Source of the DNA: an uncultured Oxalobacteraceae bacterium
GTDB lineage: Bacteria > Pseudomonadota > Gammaproteobacteria > Burkholderiales > Burkholderiaceae_D
NCBI GenBank assembly: GCA_903893945.1
Contig: CAITOF010000052.1
Span: forward strand, 22,549-86,548
Direction of reading: 5' to 3'
Length of the DNA: 64,000 bases
Positions 28,636 through 39,685 of this stretch are shown here, one piece after another; position 1 is the stretch's first letter, and each line of letters begins with the position of its first letter. The translations under genes and the position numbers were made by a program. Below the pieces are notes generated by a model. That model worked only from the letters and a program-made list of their open reading frames with translations, did no database searches and was not told the DNA's origin.

Positions 28636-29616
28636 TCATTTGATAAAGCGCGCCACTGCACGATGATGGTCGTTCAGTGTCGCTGAAAACTGGCTGCTTC
28701 CATCCCCTTTTGCCACAAAATACAGGGCGTCAGTGTGCGCGGGGTTCAGCGCGGCCATCAAGGATTCCATGCCGACCAGCGCAATCGGCGTCGGCGGCAA
28801 ACCTACCCGAGTATACGTGTTATAGGGCGAATCGGTTAATAAATCTCGCTTGTGAATTTTCCCCTGATACCTGTCGCCCATGCCAAATATGACCGTCGGA
28901 TCGGTTTGCAGCAGCATGCCTTTGCGTAACCGGTTTACAAAAACACCCGCGATCATGCTGCGGTCCGACTTCAAACCGGTTTCTTTTTCCACAAGTGACG
29001 CCAATATGATCGCTTCATAGGGACTTTTAAGGGGGCTGTCTGCATCGCGTTTTTGCCAGGCCAGTTCCAGCCGTACCTGCATCTGGGCGTATGCGCGCCT
29101 GTAGACCTCCATGTCGCTTGAACCTTTGGGAAACAGATACGTGTCAGGGAAAAACAGGCCTTCTGGCACCGCGTGGTCGCTGTTTAAGTCCGCCACAATT
29201 TCCCGGTCCGATAAATTGACAGAATCGTGCATGAAATAGGGATTCTGACGGATTGCCTGGCGCATCTGCCTGAATGTCCATCCTTCGATCAGTGCAAAGC
29301 TGAACTGGGCAAACTCGCCCCGAACGATTTTGTCGAGCAAGGCCTTAGGCGTAATGCCGGCCTGCGCTTCATAGGTGCCGGCCTTTAATTTGCTGCCCTG
29401 ACCTGTAATGCGGGCCAGCACTTCAAACAGGACGGGCTGGACAGCAACCCCTGCATCGGCTATCTGCTGCGAACTGCTGCGCAACGAGCTACCGGGTTTG
29501 ATCAGGAATTCGACCGTTGTGTCAGATATCGGCTGGGTCGCCCAATAGCCAAAGCCGGTACACAGGGCGATCAGACAAAGCAGGATGACAACGACTAGTT
29601 TTTTCAAAATAAGCAC
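28636..29616 (-). CDS. mltG: Endolytic transglycosylase MltG (YceG)
   Basis: 326 aa if begun at the GTG at 29616; the frame is open to an ATG at 29682, and a TTG at 29607 is also possible. One N-terminal membrane anchor ([20 protein letters not shown]), a LysM-like region ([19 protein letters not shown]), then the catalytic domain with [11 protein letters not shown] (catalytic Glu), [20 protein letters not shown] and [16 protein letters not shown]. It cleaves nascent glycan strands at the inner membrane. Divergent from ygfZ. Confidence 0.93.
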   Translation of the reverse strand: MLILKKLVVVILLCLIALCTGFGYWATQPISDTTVEFLIKPGSSLRSSSQQIADAGVAVQPVLFEVLARITGQGSKLKAGTYEAQAGITPKALLDKIVRGEFAQFSFALIEGWTFRQMRQAIRQNPYFMHDSVNLSDREIVADLNSDHAVPEGLFFPDTYLFPKGSSDMEVYRRAYAQMQVRLELAWQKRDADSPLKSPYEAIILASLVEKETGLKSDRSMIAGVFVNRLRKGMLLQTDPTVIFGMGDRYQGKIHKRDLLTDSPYNTYTRVGLPPTPIALVGMESLMAALNPAHTDALYFVAKGDGSSQFSATLNDHHRAVARFIK

Positions 29617-29760
29617 AGTAATACGTGATTTCCATAACGGATTTATAATTTGCTGATTCACGCTTGCCTGGCAGTGCATCAATCAGACGGAATCGCAATA
29701 AGTCGACATGATAAGGCCATTTGCACGCAACACTAAACTGTTCAAGGAAAATTTATTTCA

Positions 29761-30744
29761 ATGTCTCCGATCAATCCCCTTTCATCATTGCCCACTGACG
29801 GGATAGCCCGATTATCCAGCCTGGCATTGATAACAGTCAGTGGCGCTGACGCCATCCAGTTCCTGCACAGCCAGCTCACCAATGACATTCAGGCATTGGC
29901 TGATAATCAGGCCTGTTTAGCCGGTTACTGCACACCCAAGGGCCGCTTGCTTGCAACGGCAATCGCATGGAAAACGGGTGATACGGTGACACTGGAAGTA
30001 CCGGCCGAGATCCGGGAAAACTTGCAAAAACGCCTACAAATGTATGTACTGCGCTCCAGGGTGACGCTCGAAAACCGCACCGCCAGTGTGTCTGTTCTGG
30101 GTATATTCGGTGAAGGTGCAGCCCTGAAATTGGCCGAATGGTTTCCCATGCTACCTGCCGCTCCGAACCAGCTGGTCCACAATAAGTCGGGCGTTTTATT
30201 ACGGCTGACCGATGTTACCGGAATTAAACGATATCAATGGATTGCACCGCTGGCGCTGGCGGATCAGGTGTATCCGACCTTATCCCGGCAGATTTCGGTG
30301 GTTCCGGAACAAAGTTGGGCACTCTCAGACATCCACGGCGGTATCCCACAGATATTGCCTGCCACCCAGGAAAAATTTGTTCCGCAAATGATTAACTATG
30401 AATTGATCGGTGGTGTCAATTTTAAAAAAGGCTGCTATCCGGGTCAGGAAATTGTCGCGCGCAGCCAGTATCTCGGCAAGCAGAAACGTCGCATGGTGCT
30501 GGCGTCGATACCCAGCGCCACGGTGCAAAGTGGCATGGAGCTCTTTTCCGCTACCGATTCGTCAGAACCGTGCGGTATGATAGTCAATGCGGCACCCAAT
30601 GCGCGCGGCGGAAGCGATTGTTTAATTGAAATGAAGACGAGTTTTCTGCAGAACGCCACCGTGCAGCTTGGTACGGGGGAAGTCTGCCAGTGGATGGAAT
30701 TGCCGTATCCCTTGCCCCGGGATGGGGACGGGGTCACCTCCTGA
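29761..30744 (+). CDS. ygfZ: Folate-binding protein YgfZ (GcvT-like)
   Basis: 327 aa. The diagnostic YgfZ motif FKKGCYPGQEIVARSQYLG with its conserved Cys is present near residue 225, after a GcvT-like folate-binding domain (QFLHSQLTNDIQAL, CTPKGRLLATAIAW). The family supports Fe-S cluster proteins and tRNA modification through folate. It lies 9 nt before the NRDE gene, probably one transcript. Not to be confused with the true GcvT of the glycine cleavage system encoded at 31621-32757. Confidence 0.94.
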   Translation: MSPINPLSSLPTDGIARLSSLALITVSGADAIQFLHSQLTNDIQALADNQACLAGYCTPKGRLLATAIAWKTGDTVTLEVPAEIRENLQKRLQMYVLRSRVTLENRTASVSVLGIFGEGAALKLAEWFPMLPAAPNQLVHNKSGVLLRLTDVTGIKRYQWIAPLALADQVYPTLSRQISVVPEQSWALSDIHGGIPQILPATQEKFVPQMINYELIGGVNFKKGCYPGQEIVARSQYLGKQKRRMVLASIPSATVQSGMELFSATDSSEPCGMIVNAAPNARGGSDCLIEMKTSFLQNATVQLGTGEVCQWMELPYPLPRDGDGVTS

Positions 30745-30753
30745 GGAATTGGT

Positions 30754-31509
30754 ATGTGCCTGATTATTTTTGCCTGGCAGATAGTGCCTGACCATCCCTT
30801 TTTCGCGGTGGCCAATCGCGACGAATATTACGCTCGCCCCAGCGCGCCGGCTGCCTGGTGGGACGATCATCCCGCTGTTTTTGCACCACGTGATCTGCAA
30901 TCCGGCGGTACCTGGTTGGGGATGGCCAAATTGGGGAATGAAAACAAAGGCTATAAATTTGCCGCGTTAACCAACGTGCGCGACGGCACGGCAGCACGCG
31001 AGGAAGCGCCGTCACGCGGCTATCTGGTCTCAGACTTCCTGATAGGCAATGAAAGTGTTGAAAACTATCTGCAATTGATTGCCAATAGAGCTGATGAATT
31101 TAATGGTTTTAACCTGTTACTCGGTGAGGTCAGCGACGAGAAACAGGAATTGAGCTGGTTTTCGAATCGAAATACCGCCAATTCAAAAAATGGTCAGTTA
31201 CTCACGCCAGGCATATACGGTTTGTCCAATGGGGCGCTAGATGCGCCCTGGCCCAAAGTATGCAAAACCAAAGCGGAGCTGGCCAGTCTGTTATGCCAAC
31301 GTGCGCCACAGGAAGCGTATTTTGAGATGCTTTCCAACACGCTGCCTGCCCCCGACCATCGCCTGCCCGATACCGGCGTCAGCCTGGAGCTGGAACGCAT
31401 GCTGTCGGCCACCTGCATAGAATCAGAACGCTATGGCACACGCAGTTCAGCGCTGCTGACACTGACCCATAATTTTGAGATGGGTTACCATGAACGGGTT
31501 TTGCGCTGA
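30754..31509 (+). CDS. NRDE family protein (TANGO2-like)
   Basis: 251 aa. Starts MCLIIFAWQ with the conserved Cys2 and contains the name-giving VANRDEYYARP, then FAPRDLQSGGTWLGM, AALTNVRDG and GFNLLLGE. The Cys at position 2 suggests an N-terminal nucleophile (Ntn) hydrolase fold after Met removal. The family is widespread with unsettled function (TANGO2 homologues have been linked to haem and lipid handling). Nine nt after ygfZ. Confidence 0.9.
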   Translation: MCLIIFAWQIVPDHPFFAVANRDEYYARPSAPAAWWDDHPAVFAPRDLQSGGTWLGMAKLGNENKGYKFAALTNVRDGTAAREEAPSRGYLVSDFLIGNESVENYLQLIANRADEFNGFNLLLGEVSDEKQELSWFSNRNTANSKNGQLLTPGIYGLSNGALDAPWPKVCKTKAELASLLCQRAPQEAYFEMLSNTLPAPDHRLPDTGVSLELERMLSATCIESERYGTRSSALLTLTHNFEMGYHERVLR

Positions 31510-31531
31510 GCGAATTCGAGCGTGCGGCTTC

Positions 31532-31591
31532 GGGCTTAGCTCAAGCTTACCCCGGCGGGCTTGGCTCAAGCTTACCCCGGCGGGCTTACCC
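31532..31591. repeat. 25-bp tandem repeat, 2.4 copies
   Basis: Unit GGGCTTAGCTCAAGCTTACCCCGGC at 31532-31556, repeated with one change (A to G) at 31557-31581 and a 10-bp partial third copy at 31582-31591. It lies between the convergent NRDE gene and gcvT. Such short tandem repeats in convergent gaps can vary in copy number between strains. Confidence 0.85.
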
Positions 31592-31620
31592 AATTCCTGA
31601 CCGGCTTGACCGGAAAACCG

Positions 31621-32757
31621 TCACCTGCGACGGTAGCGCTGAGGGAAAAAAGGTGTTTTCACGACCTCCATCGCCACCGGTTTTCCACGTACGATGGCAT
31701 TCAGCTTGGTGCCCGTTGCGGCAAACGAATTATTTACATACCCCATCGCAATGGGTGAATTGACGCTGGGGCCAAAGCCGCCGCTGGTTACTTTACCGAT
31801 AATGTGTCCCTCGGCGTCCACAATTTCGGCTCCCTCACGAACCGGTGCTTTTTCGGTAATCTGTAATCCAACCCGTTTTTTGCTGACACCTTCAGTCAGT
31901 TGGCGTTCGATGATGGCGGCACCCGGGTAGCCGCCGGCGCGTGCACCACCGGCACGGCGCGATTGGGACAACGCCCAGACCAGACTCGCTTCGACCGGTG
32001 TTATGCTGGCGTCCATATCATGACCGTATAAACATAATCCCGCTTCCAGACGCAACGAATCACGTGCCCCCAAACCGATACTGGCCACCTCCGGCTGCGC
32101 CAACAGCCATCGGGCGAACCTGACAGCGTGCTGGTTGGGTATCGACAGTTCAAAACCATCCTCGCCAGTATAGCCGGACCGGCTGACAATACAATCAATA
32201 CCGTCCAGCCACATCGGTTTCGAATCCATGAATACCATCGGCGCGGTTTCAGGGCATAAACGTGCCACCACAGCGCAGGCAGCCGGGCCCTGTAATGCCA
32301 GCAATACCCTGTCATCCAGCTCTTCAACTTTGCAAAGCCCTGCCAGATGCTTGCGCATATGGGCCACATCCTGCTGTTTGCACGCGGCATTAACAACCAC
32401 AAACAGGGAATCGACCAAATTAGTGATCATCAAATCATCCAGAATACCGCCGTCATCGTTGGTAAGCACGGCATACCGCTGCCTATGCGCACGCAGACCC
32501 AGGACATCGACGGGGACCAGGGATTCAAGAGCCCTGGCCACATCAAGCACATTGTCCCCGGGAAGCGGACTGAGACGAATCTGTCCCATATGAGAAACAT
32601 CAAACAACCCGGCTTTGCTACGGGTATGCAAATGCTCCTTCATCACACCCAGCGGATATTGCACAGGCATGCTGTAACCGGCAAACGGCACCATTCGTGC
32701 ACCAAGTTCCAGATGCAGATCGTGTAATGGTGTGTTCAATAATTGCTCAGATTCCAT
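31621..32757 (-). CDS. gcvT: Glycine cleavage T protein (aminomethyltransferase)
   Basis: 378 aa. N-terminal LNTPLHDLHLELGARMVPFAGYSMP, then LFDVSHMGQI, the folate-binding core with CIVSRSGYTGEDGFELSI and GLGARDSLRLEAGLCLYGHD (catalytic Asp), and a C-terminal barrel ending KTPFFPQRYRR. It moves the methylene group of aminomethyl-GcvH to tetrahydrofolate, releasing ammonia. It is last in gcvH-gcvP-gcvT, 14 nt after gcvP. A three-gene order with T last is less usual than T-H-P. Confidence 0.96.
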   Translation of the reverse strand: MESEQLLNTPLHDLHLELGARMVPFAGYSMPVQYPLGVMKEHLHTRSKAGLFDVSHMGQIRLSPLPGDNVLDVARALESLVPVDVLGLRAHRQRYAVLTNDDGGILDDLMITNLVDSLFVVVNAACKQQDVAHMRKHLAGLCKVEELDDRVLLALQGPAACAVVARLCPETAPMVFMDSKPMWLDGIDCIVSRSGYTGEDGFELSIPNQHAVRFARWLLAQPEVASIGLGARDSLRLEAGLCLYGHDMDASITPVEASLVWALSQSRRAGGARAGGYPGAAIIERQLTEGVSKKRVGLQITEKAPVREGAEIVDAEGHIIGKVTSGGFGPSVNSPIAMGYVNNSFAATGTKLNAIVRGKPVAMEVVKTPFFPQRYRRR

Positions 32758-32771
32758 TGTATGTCCTCAGG

Positions 32772-35642
32772 TTATTCGTAATCCGACAGCGGCGGACAGG
32801 TGCAAACCACGTTTCGATCGCCAAATACATTGTCAACGCGACCCACTGGCGGCCAGTATTTGCCGCCATTTTTCAGGGTACTGACTGGAAATGCTGCCTG
32901 CTCGCGCGTGTACTGATGGGTCCATTCGTCCGTTAACGCCACCGCAGTATGGGGTGCGTGGCGCAAGGGGCTTTGTTCCGCACTGATTTTGCCGCCGGCC
33001 ACGTCGTCGATCTCTGCCCGAATCGCTATCATGGCGTCGCAGAACCGGTCCAGCTCGACCCGATCTTCGCTTTCTGTCGGTTCAATCATCAGCGTGCCCG
33101 GTACTGGAAACGACATGGTGGGTGCATGAAAACCATAATCCATCAAGCGTTTCGCCACGTCGTCAACCGTGATGCCGGTTTCATCCTTGACAGGACGCAA
33201 ATCGACAATGCATTCATGGGCGACGATTCCACCCTCGCCGGCGTACAGGATGGGAAAATGGGCCGACAGGCGTTTTGCAATGTAGTTGGCATTCAGAATC
33301 GCCACCTGGCTCGCCTGTTTCAACCCCTCCTGGCCCATCAGTTTGATATAGGTCCAGCTGATCGGCAGTATGCTCGCGCTGCCCCACGGTGCAGCGCACA
33401 CCGGTGCGTGCCTGTTGTCCAGCACATGATGACCGGGCAGGAACGGAATCAGATGTGATTTCACACCGATCGGTCCCACGCCCGGTCCACCACCACCATG
33501 TGGAATACAGAATGTCTTGTGCAGGTTCAGGTGCGAAACGTCACCACCGAATTGCCCCGGTTGGCATAACCCGACCATGGCATTCATATTCGCACCGTCG
33601 ATATAGACTTGCCCGCCGTGCTGGTGAATAATGGCGCAGATGTCCTTGATGGCGGTTTCAAAAATGCCGTGGGTAGACGGGTAGGTAATCATCAATGCCG
33701 CCAGATTGGCTGAATGCTGTTCTGCCTTGGCTTTCAGGTCAGCCACATCCACGTTACCGCCTTCATCACACTGCACGACAACCACCTGCATACCGGCCAT
33801 ATGCGAGGTCGCCGGATTGGTACCATGCGCGGAACTTGGAATGAGGCAGATGGTACGGTGCTGATCACCGCGGCTATGGTGATAGGCACGTATCGCCATC
33901 AATCCGGCATATTCGCCTTGTGAGCCTGCATTGGGCTGCAGCGAAACGGCATCGTAACCTGTGCAGGTCACCAGCATCTGTTCCAGCTCAGTGATCAGGC
34001 GTGTATACCCTTGCGTCTGATCGGCAGGTGCAAAAGGATGGATATGGGCAAATTCAGGCCAGGTTACCGGTATCATTTCCGCGGTCGCATTCAATTTCAT
34101 CGTGCAGGATCCCAATGGAATCATGGTGCGATCGAGCGCCAGATCCTTGTCCGACAGCATGCGAAGGTAACGCAGCATCTGGGTTTCAGACCGATGCCGG
34201 TGAAATACCGGATGGGTCAGATAGGGGCTGGTTCTTTTTAACGCCGTGGGAATGGTGATCTGTGTCTGGTCATACAGTGATTTGAAACTCGGGATCTGCT
34301 GATCAAACATGGCAAATGCGGCCCAGATGTTGACCACATCCGATTCGTCACAGGTTTCATCAAGCGAAATACCGATATGACTGTCGTCGATATGACGCAA
34401 ATTGATGTCCAGACCGCGTGCAACGGCGTGAATCACACGGGTTCGCGCTCCGGTTCTGACTTCGACCGTGTCGAAATAATGCTCAGTTCTGACCTCACAG
34501 CCGAGTTCCTTCAAACCAGCCACCAGCGTGGCCGTGTGCTGATGTACGCGACTGGCGATTCGCGCCAGACCTTCCGGTCCGTGGTATACCGCAAACATGC
34601 TGGCAATATTGGCCAGCAGTACCTGGGCGGTACAGACGTTGCTGGTCGCTTTTTCACGACGTATGTGCTGCTCGCGCGTCTGCAGCGCCAACCGGTAGGC
34701 CGGTTTGCCGTGACTGTCAATCGACACGCCGACGACCCGACCCGGCATTTGCCGCTTGTGGGTATCGCGGGTTGCAAAATAGGCGGCATGCGGACCGCCA
34801 AATCCAAGTGGCACACCAAACCTCTGGGCCGTTCCAATGGCCACATCGGCACCAAATTCGCCCGGAGGTGTCAGTAAAGTCAGCGCCAGCAGATCCGCAG
34901 CAACCACCACCATGGCTTTCTTTTCATGCGCTAACTGGCAGGTTTCTTCATAAGAATGAATTTCGCCGTTCAAGGCCGGATATTGCACCAGCACCCCGAA
35001 ACAATCCGTGTCGTTCAGTGCCGTGCGATGATCCCCCACGACCACCTGAATGCCGATCGGTTCCGCCCGGGTTCGGATAACGTCTATCGTCTGCGGAAAG
35101 CAATCTTCGGAAACAAAAAATACGTTACTCGTGCTTTTTGCAACCCGCTGACAGAAGGTCATGGCTTCTGCCGCTGCCGTGGCTTCATCCAGTAACGATG
35201 CATTGGCGATTTCCATGCCGGTTAAATCGGTGATCATGGTCTGGAAATTGATCAGCGCTTCCAGGCGACCCTGGGAAATTTCCGGCTGGTAGGGCGTGTA
35301 GGCGGTGTACCAGGCAGGATTCTCCAGAAGGTTGCGCAATATGACGTTCGGGGTGTGCGTATTGTAGTAGCCCATTCCGATGAATGATTTCACCACAATG
35401 TTCTGTTCGGCAATCTCACCCAGCAGTCGCAGCACATCGGCTTCATTGCTGGCATGACCCAGTTGCAATGGCTGTTTTGACAGGATGGCATCGGGAATCA
35501 CTTTTTGTATGAAAGCATCCATCGAATCAAAACCGAGCGTTTTCAGCATTGCCGCCATATCGGTTGGTGACGGACCAATATGGCGTGATATGAATTCGGA
35601 ATTAAATTCCAGATGTTCTTGCGCGGCACGGTGCAAAACCAT
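32772..35642 (-). CDS. gcvP: Glycine dehydrogenase (decarboxylating), P protein
   Basis: 956 aa from the ATG at 35642, preceded by AAGGA at 6 nt; the open frame continues to 35711 without support. Single-chain P protein: N-terminal [38 protein letters not shown], and the PLP lysine in [21 protein letters not shown]-terminal [22 protein letters not shown]. It decarboxylates glycine and passes the aminomethyl group to lipoyl-GcvH. Sits 28 nt after gcvH. Confidence 0.97.
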   Translation of the reverse strand: MVLHRAAQEHLEFNSEFISRHIGPSPTDMAAMLKTLGFDSMDAFIQKVIPDAILSKQPLQLGHASNEADVLRLLGEIAEQNIVVKSFIGMGYYNTHTPNVILRNLLENPAWYTAYTPYQPEISQGRLEALINFQTMITDLTGMEIANASLLDEATAAAEAMTFCQRVAKSTSNVFFVSEDCFPQTIDVIRTRAEPIGIQVVVGDHRTALNDTDCFGVLVQYPALNGEIHSYEETCQLAHEKKAMVVVAADLLALTLLTPPGEFGADVAIGTAQRFGVPLGFGGPHAAYFATRDTHKRQMPGRVVGVSIDSHGKPAYRLALQTREQHIRREKATSNVCTAQVLLANIASMFAVYHGPEGLARIASRVHQHTATLVAGLKELGCEVRTEHYFDTVEVRTGARTRVIHAVARGLDINLRHIDDSHIGISLDETCDESDVVNIWAAFAMFDQQIPSFKSLYDQTQITIPTALKRTSPYLTHPVFHRHRSETQMLRYLRMLSDKDLALDRTMIPLGSCTMKLNATAEMIPVTWPEFAHIHPFAPADQTQGYTRLITELEQMLVTCTGYDAVSLQPNAGSQGEYAGLMAIRAYHHSRGDQHRTICLIPSSAHGTNPATSHMAGMQVVVVQCDEGGNVDVADLKAKAEQHSANLAALMITYPSTHGIFETAIKDICAIIHQHGGQVYIDGANMNAMVGLCQPGQFGGDVSHLNLHKTFCIPHGGGGPGVGPIGVKSHLIPFLPGHHVLDNRHAPVCAAPWGSASILPISWTYIKLMGQEGLKQASQVAILNANYIAKRLSAHFPILYAGEGGIVAHECIVDLRPVKDETGITVDDVAKRLMDYGFHAPTMSFPVPGTLMIEPTESEDRVELDRFCDAMIAIRAEIDDVAGGKISAEQSPLRHAPHTAVALTDEWTHQYTREQAAFPVSTLKNGGKYWPPVGRVDNVFGDRNVVCTCPPLSDYE

Positions 35643-35670
35643 GATGTATCCTTGACTGTATGGAGATAAA

Positions 35671-36048
35671 TTAACCCAGCTTGGCGATGAAATCCTTGTA
35701 GGCAGCTTCATCCATCAGTGAATTCAGCACACCGGTATCCGCGACGGTCATTTTGAAAAACCAGCCTGCTCCGAGCGGATCTTCATTCACCAGCCCGGGC
35801 TCATCATTCAGGGCAGCGTTGACTTCGACAACTTTGCCGTCAAAGGGCATGGAAATCCCCCCTGCCGTTTTCACTGATTCGATCACAGCCACTTCCTGTC
35901 CTTCCGAGTACGAAGTCTCACTGTCGGGCAACTGGACATAGACCAGATCGCCGAGGTGACTTTGTGCGTAATCGGTGATACCGACGGTAATCAACTGACC
36001 ATCCAGTCGCAGCCATTCATGTTCACTGGTAAATTTCACGTTACTCAT
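35671..36048 (-). CDS. gcvH: Glycine cleavage H protein
   Basis: 125 aa. Lipoyl-carrier fold with [20 protein letters not shown] and the lipoylated Lys in [17 protein letters not shown], ending [15 protein letters not shown]. It shuttles the aminomethyl intermediate between P, T and L proteins. Strong ribosome site GAGGAGAT before the ATG. First gene of the operon. No lpd gene for the L protein is in the window. Confidence 0.97.
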   Translation of the reverse strand: MSNVKFTSEHEWLRLDGQLITVGITDYAQSHLGDLVYVQLPDSETSYSEGQEVAVIESVKTAGGISMPFDGKVVEVNAALNDEPGLVNEDPLGAGWFFKMTVADTGVLNSLMDEAAYKDFIAKLG

Positions 36049-36465
36049 TTTTTATCTCCTCAATCGGTTTAAATGACAATGGTGCTGACAGGATTACCTA
36101 CGGTAAGACACGGTTTCTGGCCAAAATATATTATTTATTTGCTATTTTTTACTGTTTTTAGTTTGAAAAATTGTAGATGCAAGCTCGCTTTTCATGTATT
36201 CATACTTGATGCTTTTATTTTGATTTTTGTACAAATTACCCCAGTCGCATGTTTATTTTTGAAAAAAATAGCTTATTTATTTTAAAAAATGATTAAACCG
36301 GCTATTTAAAACCAGTTTGTTCGCGGACTGGAAACAGCCAAATTGTAGATGAGCAAACAGAAAGTCTGGCAAGCCGCTTGGCAGATCGGTACAAAAAGAA
36401 TCTCCTGCACCCGAAAGTCGATTTTTGACTATATTGTAGGGATGACTAACCCGGACTCGTGAATT
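36049..36465. other. AT-rich divergent intergenic region, gcvH / glpD
   Basis: 417 bp without a credible gene. Very AT-rich in the middle, unlike its surroundings. It should hold the gcv and glpD promoters. I see an inverted repeat TTACC-TAC-GGTAA (36094-36106) near gcvH, and an 11-bp direct repeat AATTGTAGATG at 36169-36179 and 36341-36351 with a related ATTGTAGGGATG close to glpD. No glycine-riboswitch core is recognisable. No regulator can be named. Confidence 0.5.
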
Positions 36466-37986
36466 ATGCTCAATCAGGTGGATATAGTGGTTGTGGGCGG
36501 TGGCATCAATGGGGCTGGCATTGCACGCGACGCCGCCGGTCGCGGACTGTCAGTAACGCTATGCGAAAAGGATGATCTGGCTTCACACACCTCATCAGCG
36601 TCAACCAAACTCATCCACGGCGGCCTGCGCTACCTGGAATATTACGAATTCAGCCTGGTGCGAAAAGCGCTTCAGGAACGCGAAATACTGTTACGCGCGG
36701 CGCCGCACATTATCAGTCCGCTTCGATTCGTCATGCCCCATGTCAGTCATTTGCGCCCGGCCTGGATGATACGGCTTGGACTGTTTTTATATGACAATCT
36801 GAGCAAACGTAACATCCTGTTTGGTTCGCGAAGCATTAATTTTAAGTCCCATGTGTCGGGTCGTCCGTTGCAGGACAATTTCTCAAAAGGATTTGTCTAT
36901 TCGGACGCCTGGGTCGACGACGCCCGACTGGTTGTTTTGAACGCGCGCGATGCGAAAGAGCTCGGCGCGACGATATTGACCCGAACCCGACTCATCTCCG
37001 CGCACATGGAAAACGATGGCTGGCGTGTGGAACTGATGACTCAGAGTGGGCAGATCACCCGCCTGTTTGCACGCTGTCTTGTCAACGCCACGGGCCCCTG
37101 GGTAAGTTCCTTTCTCGATAAACAGATTCAACCTGGCCGGGCAAAACCGCATCATGCCATTCGACTGGTTCAGGGCAGCCATATCGTGACAAAAAAACTG
37201 TTTGATCACCATTACGCCTACATTTTCCAGAACCCGGATCACCGGATCATTTTTGCCATTCCGTATATGGACGACTACACCCTGATCGGTACAACCGATC
37301 TCGATTTTACTGGCGATCCGGATCAGGTTGAGATTTCTGCGGATGAAACGGCCTATCTATGCGGTTCAATTAATACGTACTTTAGGCAGTCCATCTCACC
37401 CGACGATGTCGTGTGGAGTTATTCCGGTGTACGACCGCTGGTGGGACAGGAGGACGCGAACAATCCTTCAGCGGTGACGCGTGATTATCATCTGGAGCTT
37501 GAGACTCTGGAGAATAAAGCGATTCTGTTATCCGTATTCGGTGGAAAAATCACCACTTTCCGCCGCCTGGCGGAGGAAGCAATCAACATGGTAAGCCCGT
37601 TACTGGGGGTTGACAAACCGGCATGGACGGCCACAGCAACGTTACCCGGAGGTGATATACCCAAAGGTGATTTTGATGCGTTCCTGATTGATTTTCAGTG
37701 CCAATACCCATGGTTGCCAGCGCCGTTGGCCAAGCGCTACGCACACCAATACGGCGATCGCGCCACGATTCTGCTGCAGGAATTGCGCAACAGGGTTGAA
37801 CTGGGTGAAGAATTGTGCCCCGGGCTTTATGAGGCCGAGGCGCGCTATCTGATGAAGTATGAATGGGCAAGGGAAGCCGACGACATTTTATGGCGCCGGA
37901 CCAAATTGGGAATAACGGCCAGCGATGCGCAGGTGGCACGCCTCAAAGAGTGGCTGATTGCGGAGGAAACCCAGGATGGACGATAA
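36466..37986 (+). CDS. glpD: Aerobic glycerol-3-phosphate dehydrogenase GlpD
   Basis: 506 aa. FAD-binding Rossmann motif [20 protein letters not shown] at the N-terminus, then [45 protein letters not shown] and [15 protein letters not shown], all standard. It oxidises glycerol-3-phosphate to dihydroxyacetone phosphate at the inner membrane and feeds the quinone pool. It overlaps glpK by 11 nt, so the two genes form one unit for glycerol use. Confidence 0.97.
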   Translation: MLNQVDIVVVGGGINGAGIARDAAGRGLSVTLCEKDDLASHTSSASTKLIHGGLRYLEYYEFSLVRKALQEREILLRAAPHIISPLRFVMPHVSHLRPAWMIRLGLFLYDNLSKRNILFGSRSINFKSHVSGRPLQDNFSKGFVYSDAWVDDARLVVLNARDAKELGATILTRTRLISAHMENDGWRVELMTQSGQITRLFARCLVNATGPWVSSFLDKQIQPGRAKPHHAIRLVQGSHIVTKKLFDHHYAYIFQNPDHRIIFAIPYMDDYTLIGTTDLDFTGDPDQVEISADETAYLCGSINTYFRQSISPDDVVWSYSGVRPLVGQEDANNPSAVTRDYHLELETLENKAILLSVFGGKITTFRRLAEEAINMVSPLLGVDKPAWTATATLPGGDIPKGDFDAFLIDFQCQYPWLPAPLAKRYAHQYGDRATILLQELRNRVELGEELCPGLYEAEARYLMKYEWAREADDILWRRTKLGITASDAQVARLKEWLIAEETQDGR

Positions 37987-39475
37987 ATTCGTACTGGCGC
38001 TGGATCAGGGTACAACCAGTTCCCGGGCTGTGCTGTGTGACCGTGCCGGCAAGATCGTTTCAGTGGCGCAGCAGGAGTTTGCCCAGATCTATCCACAACC
38101 GGGCTGGGTCGAACACGATCCGGCAGAACTCTGGTCCAGTCAGTCGCATGTCGCGGCCGACGTCCTCGGTAAAATGAATCTCGCCAGCACCGCTGTCTGC
38201 GCCATCGGCATTACCAACCAGCGTGAAACCACCATCCTTTGGGAACGATCCACCGGTCGCCCGGTGTACAACGCCATTGTCTGGCAAGACAGGCGCACCG
38301 CCGATTTCTGTGATGAATTAAAAAAAAGCGGCCTGGAACCTGCCATCCGCTCCAAGACCGGGTTACCCATTGACGCTTATTTTTCGGCCTCGAAAATTCG
38401 CTGGATATTGAACCACGTCCCCGACGCACGACAACGGGCGGTGCGGGGTGAACTGGCTTTCGGCACAGTGGATACGTGGCTTATCTGGAATTTGACGCAA
38501 GGCCAGTTGCACGTTACCGACGTCACAAACGCATCCAGAACCCTGTTATTCAACATTCACTCGCTGGCATGGGACGACGAACTTCTGGAGATTTTTGACA
38601 TTCCCGCATCGCTTCTGCCGCGTGTAGGTGCGTCGTCCGACGTGATCGGCAACACCCGGGGCCCGCTGTTTGCTTCACCGATACCGATCGCTGGCATCGT
38701 CGGTGACCAGCATGCCGCATTATTCGGTCAAATGTGCACCCGCGCCGGCATGGCCAAAAACACCTATGGTACCGGCTGTTTTCTCGTGATGAATACCGGC
38801 CCCAAGCCGATCACCTCGAAGAACAACCTGATCACGACCATCGCATGGAAAATTGGCGACCAGATCACTTACGGTCTGGAAGGAAGCATTTTTATCGGCG
38901 GCGCACTCGTTCAATGGTTGCGCGACGGTATGGGACTCATAGAAAGTGCCGGTTCCATCGAGGAACTGGCCAACCGGGTTGCATCCAGTGACGGCGTATG
39001 CATGGTCCCGGCGTTTGCCGGACTTGGCGCCCCTTATTGGAATCCGTATGCGCGTGGTACGGTATTTGGTATAACCCGTGGCACAACGTCAGCCCACCTT
39101 GCGCGTGCGGCACTCGAGGCGATAGCGTTACAGTCGCTGGACGTATTAAAGGCCATGGAGGCCGATTCAGGTTCGCCGATTGCCGAATTGCGTGTCGACG
39201 GTGGCGCTGCCTCGAACAATCTGTTGATGCAGATCCAGGCCAATCTGCTGGAAGCCGATGTCGTGCGGCCCCATATCACCGAGACAACGGCGCTGGGTGC
39301 CGCCTACATGGCCGGTCTGGCCGTCGGTTACTGGGGCGGTATCGACGAGCTCGAACTGAAATGGCAGCAGGACCGGCGCTTTACGCCCGCCATGGACCAG
39401 GATCAATTAAGACGCAAGAAACAGGACTGGGATCGTGCGATCAACGCCAGCATTGCATGGGCCAATTCGGGGTAA
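37976..39475 (+). CDS. glpK: Glycerol kinase
   Basis: 499 aa from the ATG at 37976, which has GAGGAA upstream and overlaps the glpD end. FGGY kinase with [76 protein letters not shown] and the C-terminal [17 protein letters not shown]. It phosphorylates glycerol to glycerol-3-phosphate, the substrate of GlpD. No glycerol facilitator (glpF) or glpR gene is seen nearby. Confidence 0.97.
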   Translation: MDDKFVLALDQGTTSSRAVLCDRAGKIVSVAQQEFAQIYPQPGWVEHDPAELWSSQSHVAADVLGKMNLASTAVCAIGITNQRETTILWERSTGRPVYNAIVWQDRRTADFCDELKKSGLEPAIRSKTGLPIDAYFSASKIRWILNHVPDARQRAVRGELAFGTVDTWLIWNLTQGQLHVTDVTNASRTLLFNIHSLAWDDELLEIFDIPASLLPRVGASSDVIGNTRGPLFASPIPIAGIVGDQHAALFGQMCTRAGMAKNTYGTGCFLVMNTGPKPITSKNNLITTIAWKIGDQITYGLEGSIFIGGALVQWLRDGMGLIESAGSIEELANRVASSDGVCMVPAFAGLGAPYWNPYARGTVFGITRGTTSAHLARAALEAIALQSLDVLKAMEADSGSPIAELRVDGGAASNNLLMQIQANLLEADVVRPHITETTALGAAYMAGLAVGYWGGIDELELKWQQDRRFTPAMDQDQLRRKKQDWDRAINASIAWANSG

Positions 39476-39494
39476 ATCCGTTGACCGGCACGGA

Positions 39495-39532
39495 AGGTCC
39501 ACCCGTCATTGATCCGGCGCGGATTCGGACCT
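39495..39532 (+). other. Nested hairpin after glpK
   Basis: Outer stem AGGTCC / GGACCT (39495-39500 and 39527-39532) encloses an inner stem ATCCG-GCG-CGGAT (39512-39524), 20 nt past the glpK stop. No T-run follows, so it may be a Rho-dependent pause, an mRNA-stabilising hairpin or chance. Confidence 0.35.
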
Positions 39533-39685
39533 GATCAGGCTGGCAAGTTGCAATCAGGAAATCGTCAACTATTTCATAAACACCAACAAAACATCTGAAA
39601 ACAAAGAAAAAGCGGTATAAACATCTTCAGTCCAATTCGTTCAATGCTATCCTTACCGCCATTTTGAACGACAGGATATAGAGAA

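Noticed and set aside
36073..36091. PhoB-like pair CTGTCAG / TTGTCAT before gcvH
   Set aside because: The units are 5 nt apart, not 4, no -10 lies 10 nt downstream, and glycine cleavage has no evident phosphate link.
36049..36465. Glycine riboswitch before gcvH
   Set aside because: I looked for the conserved glycine-aptamer core and a tandem copy and found neither; only AT-rich sequence.
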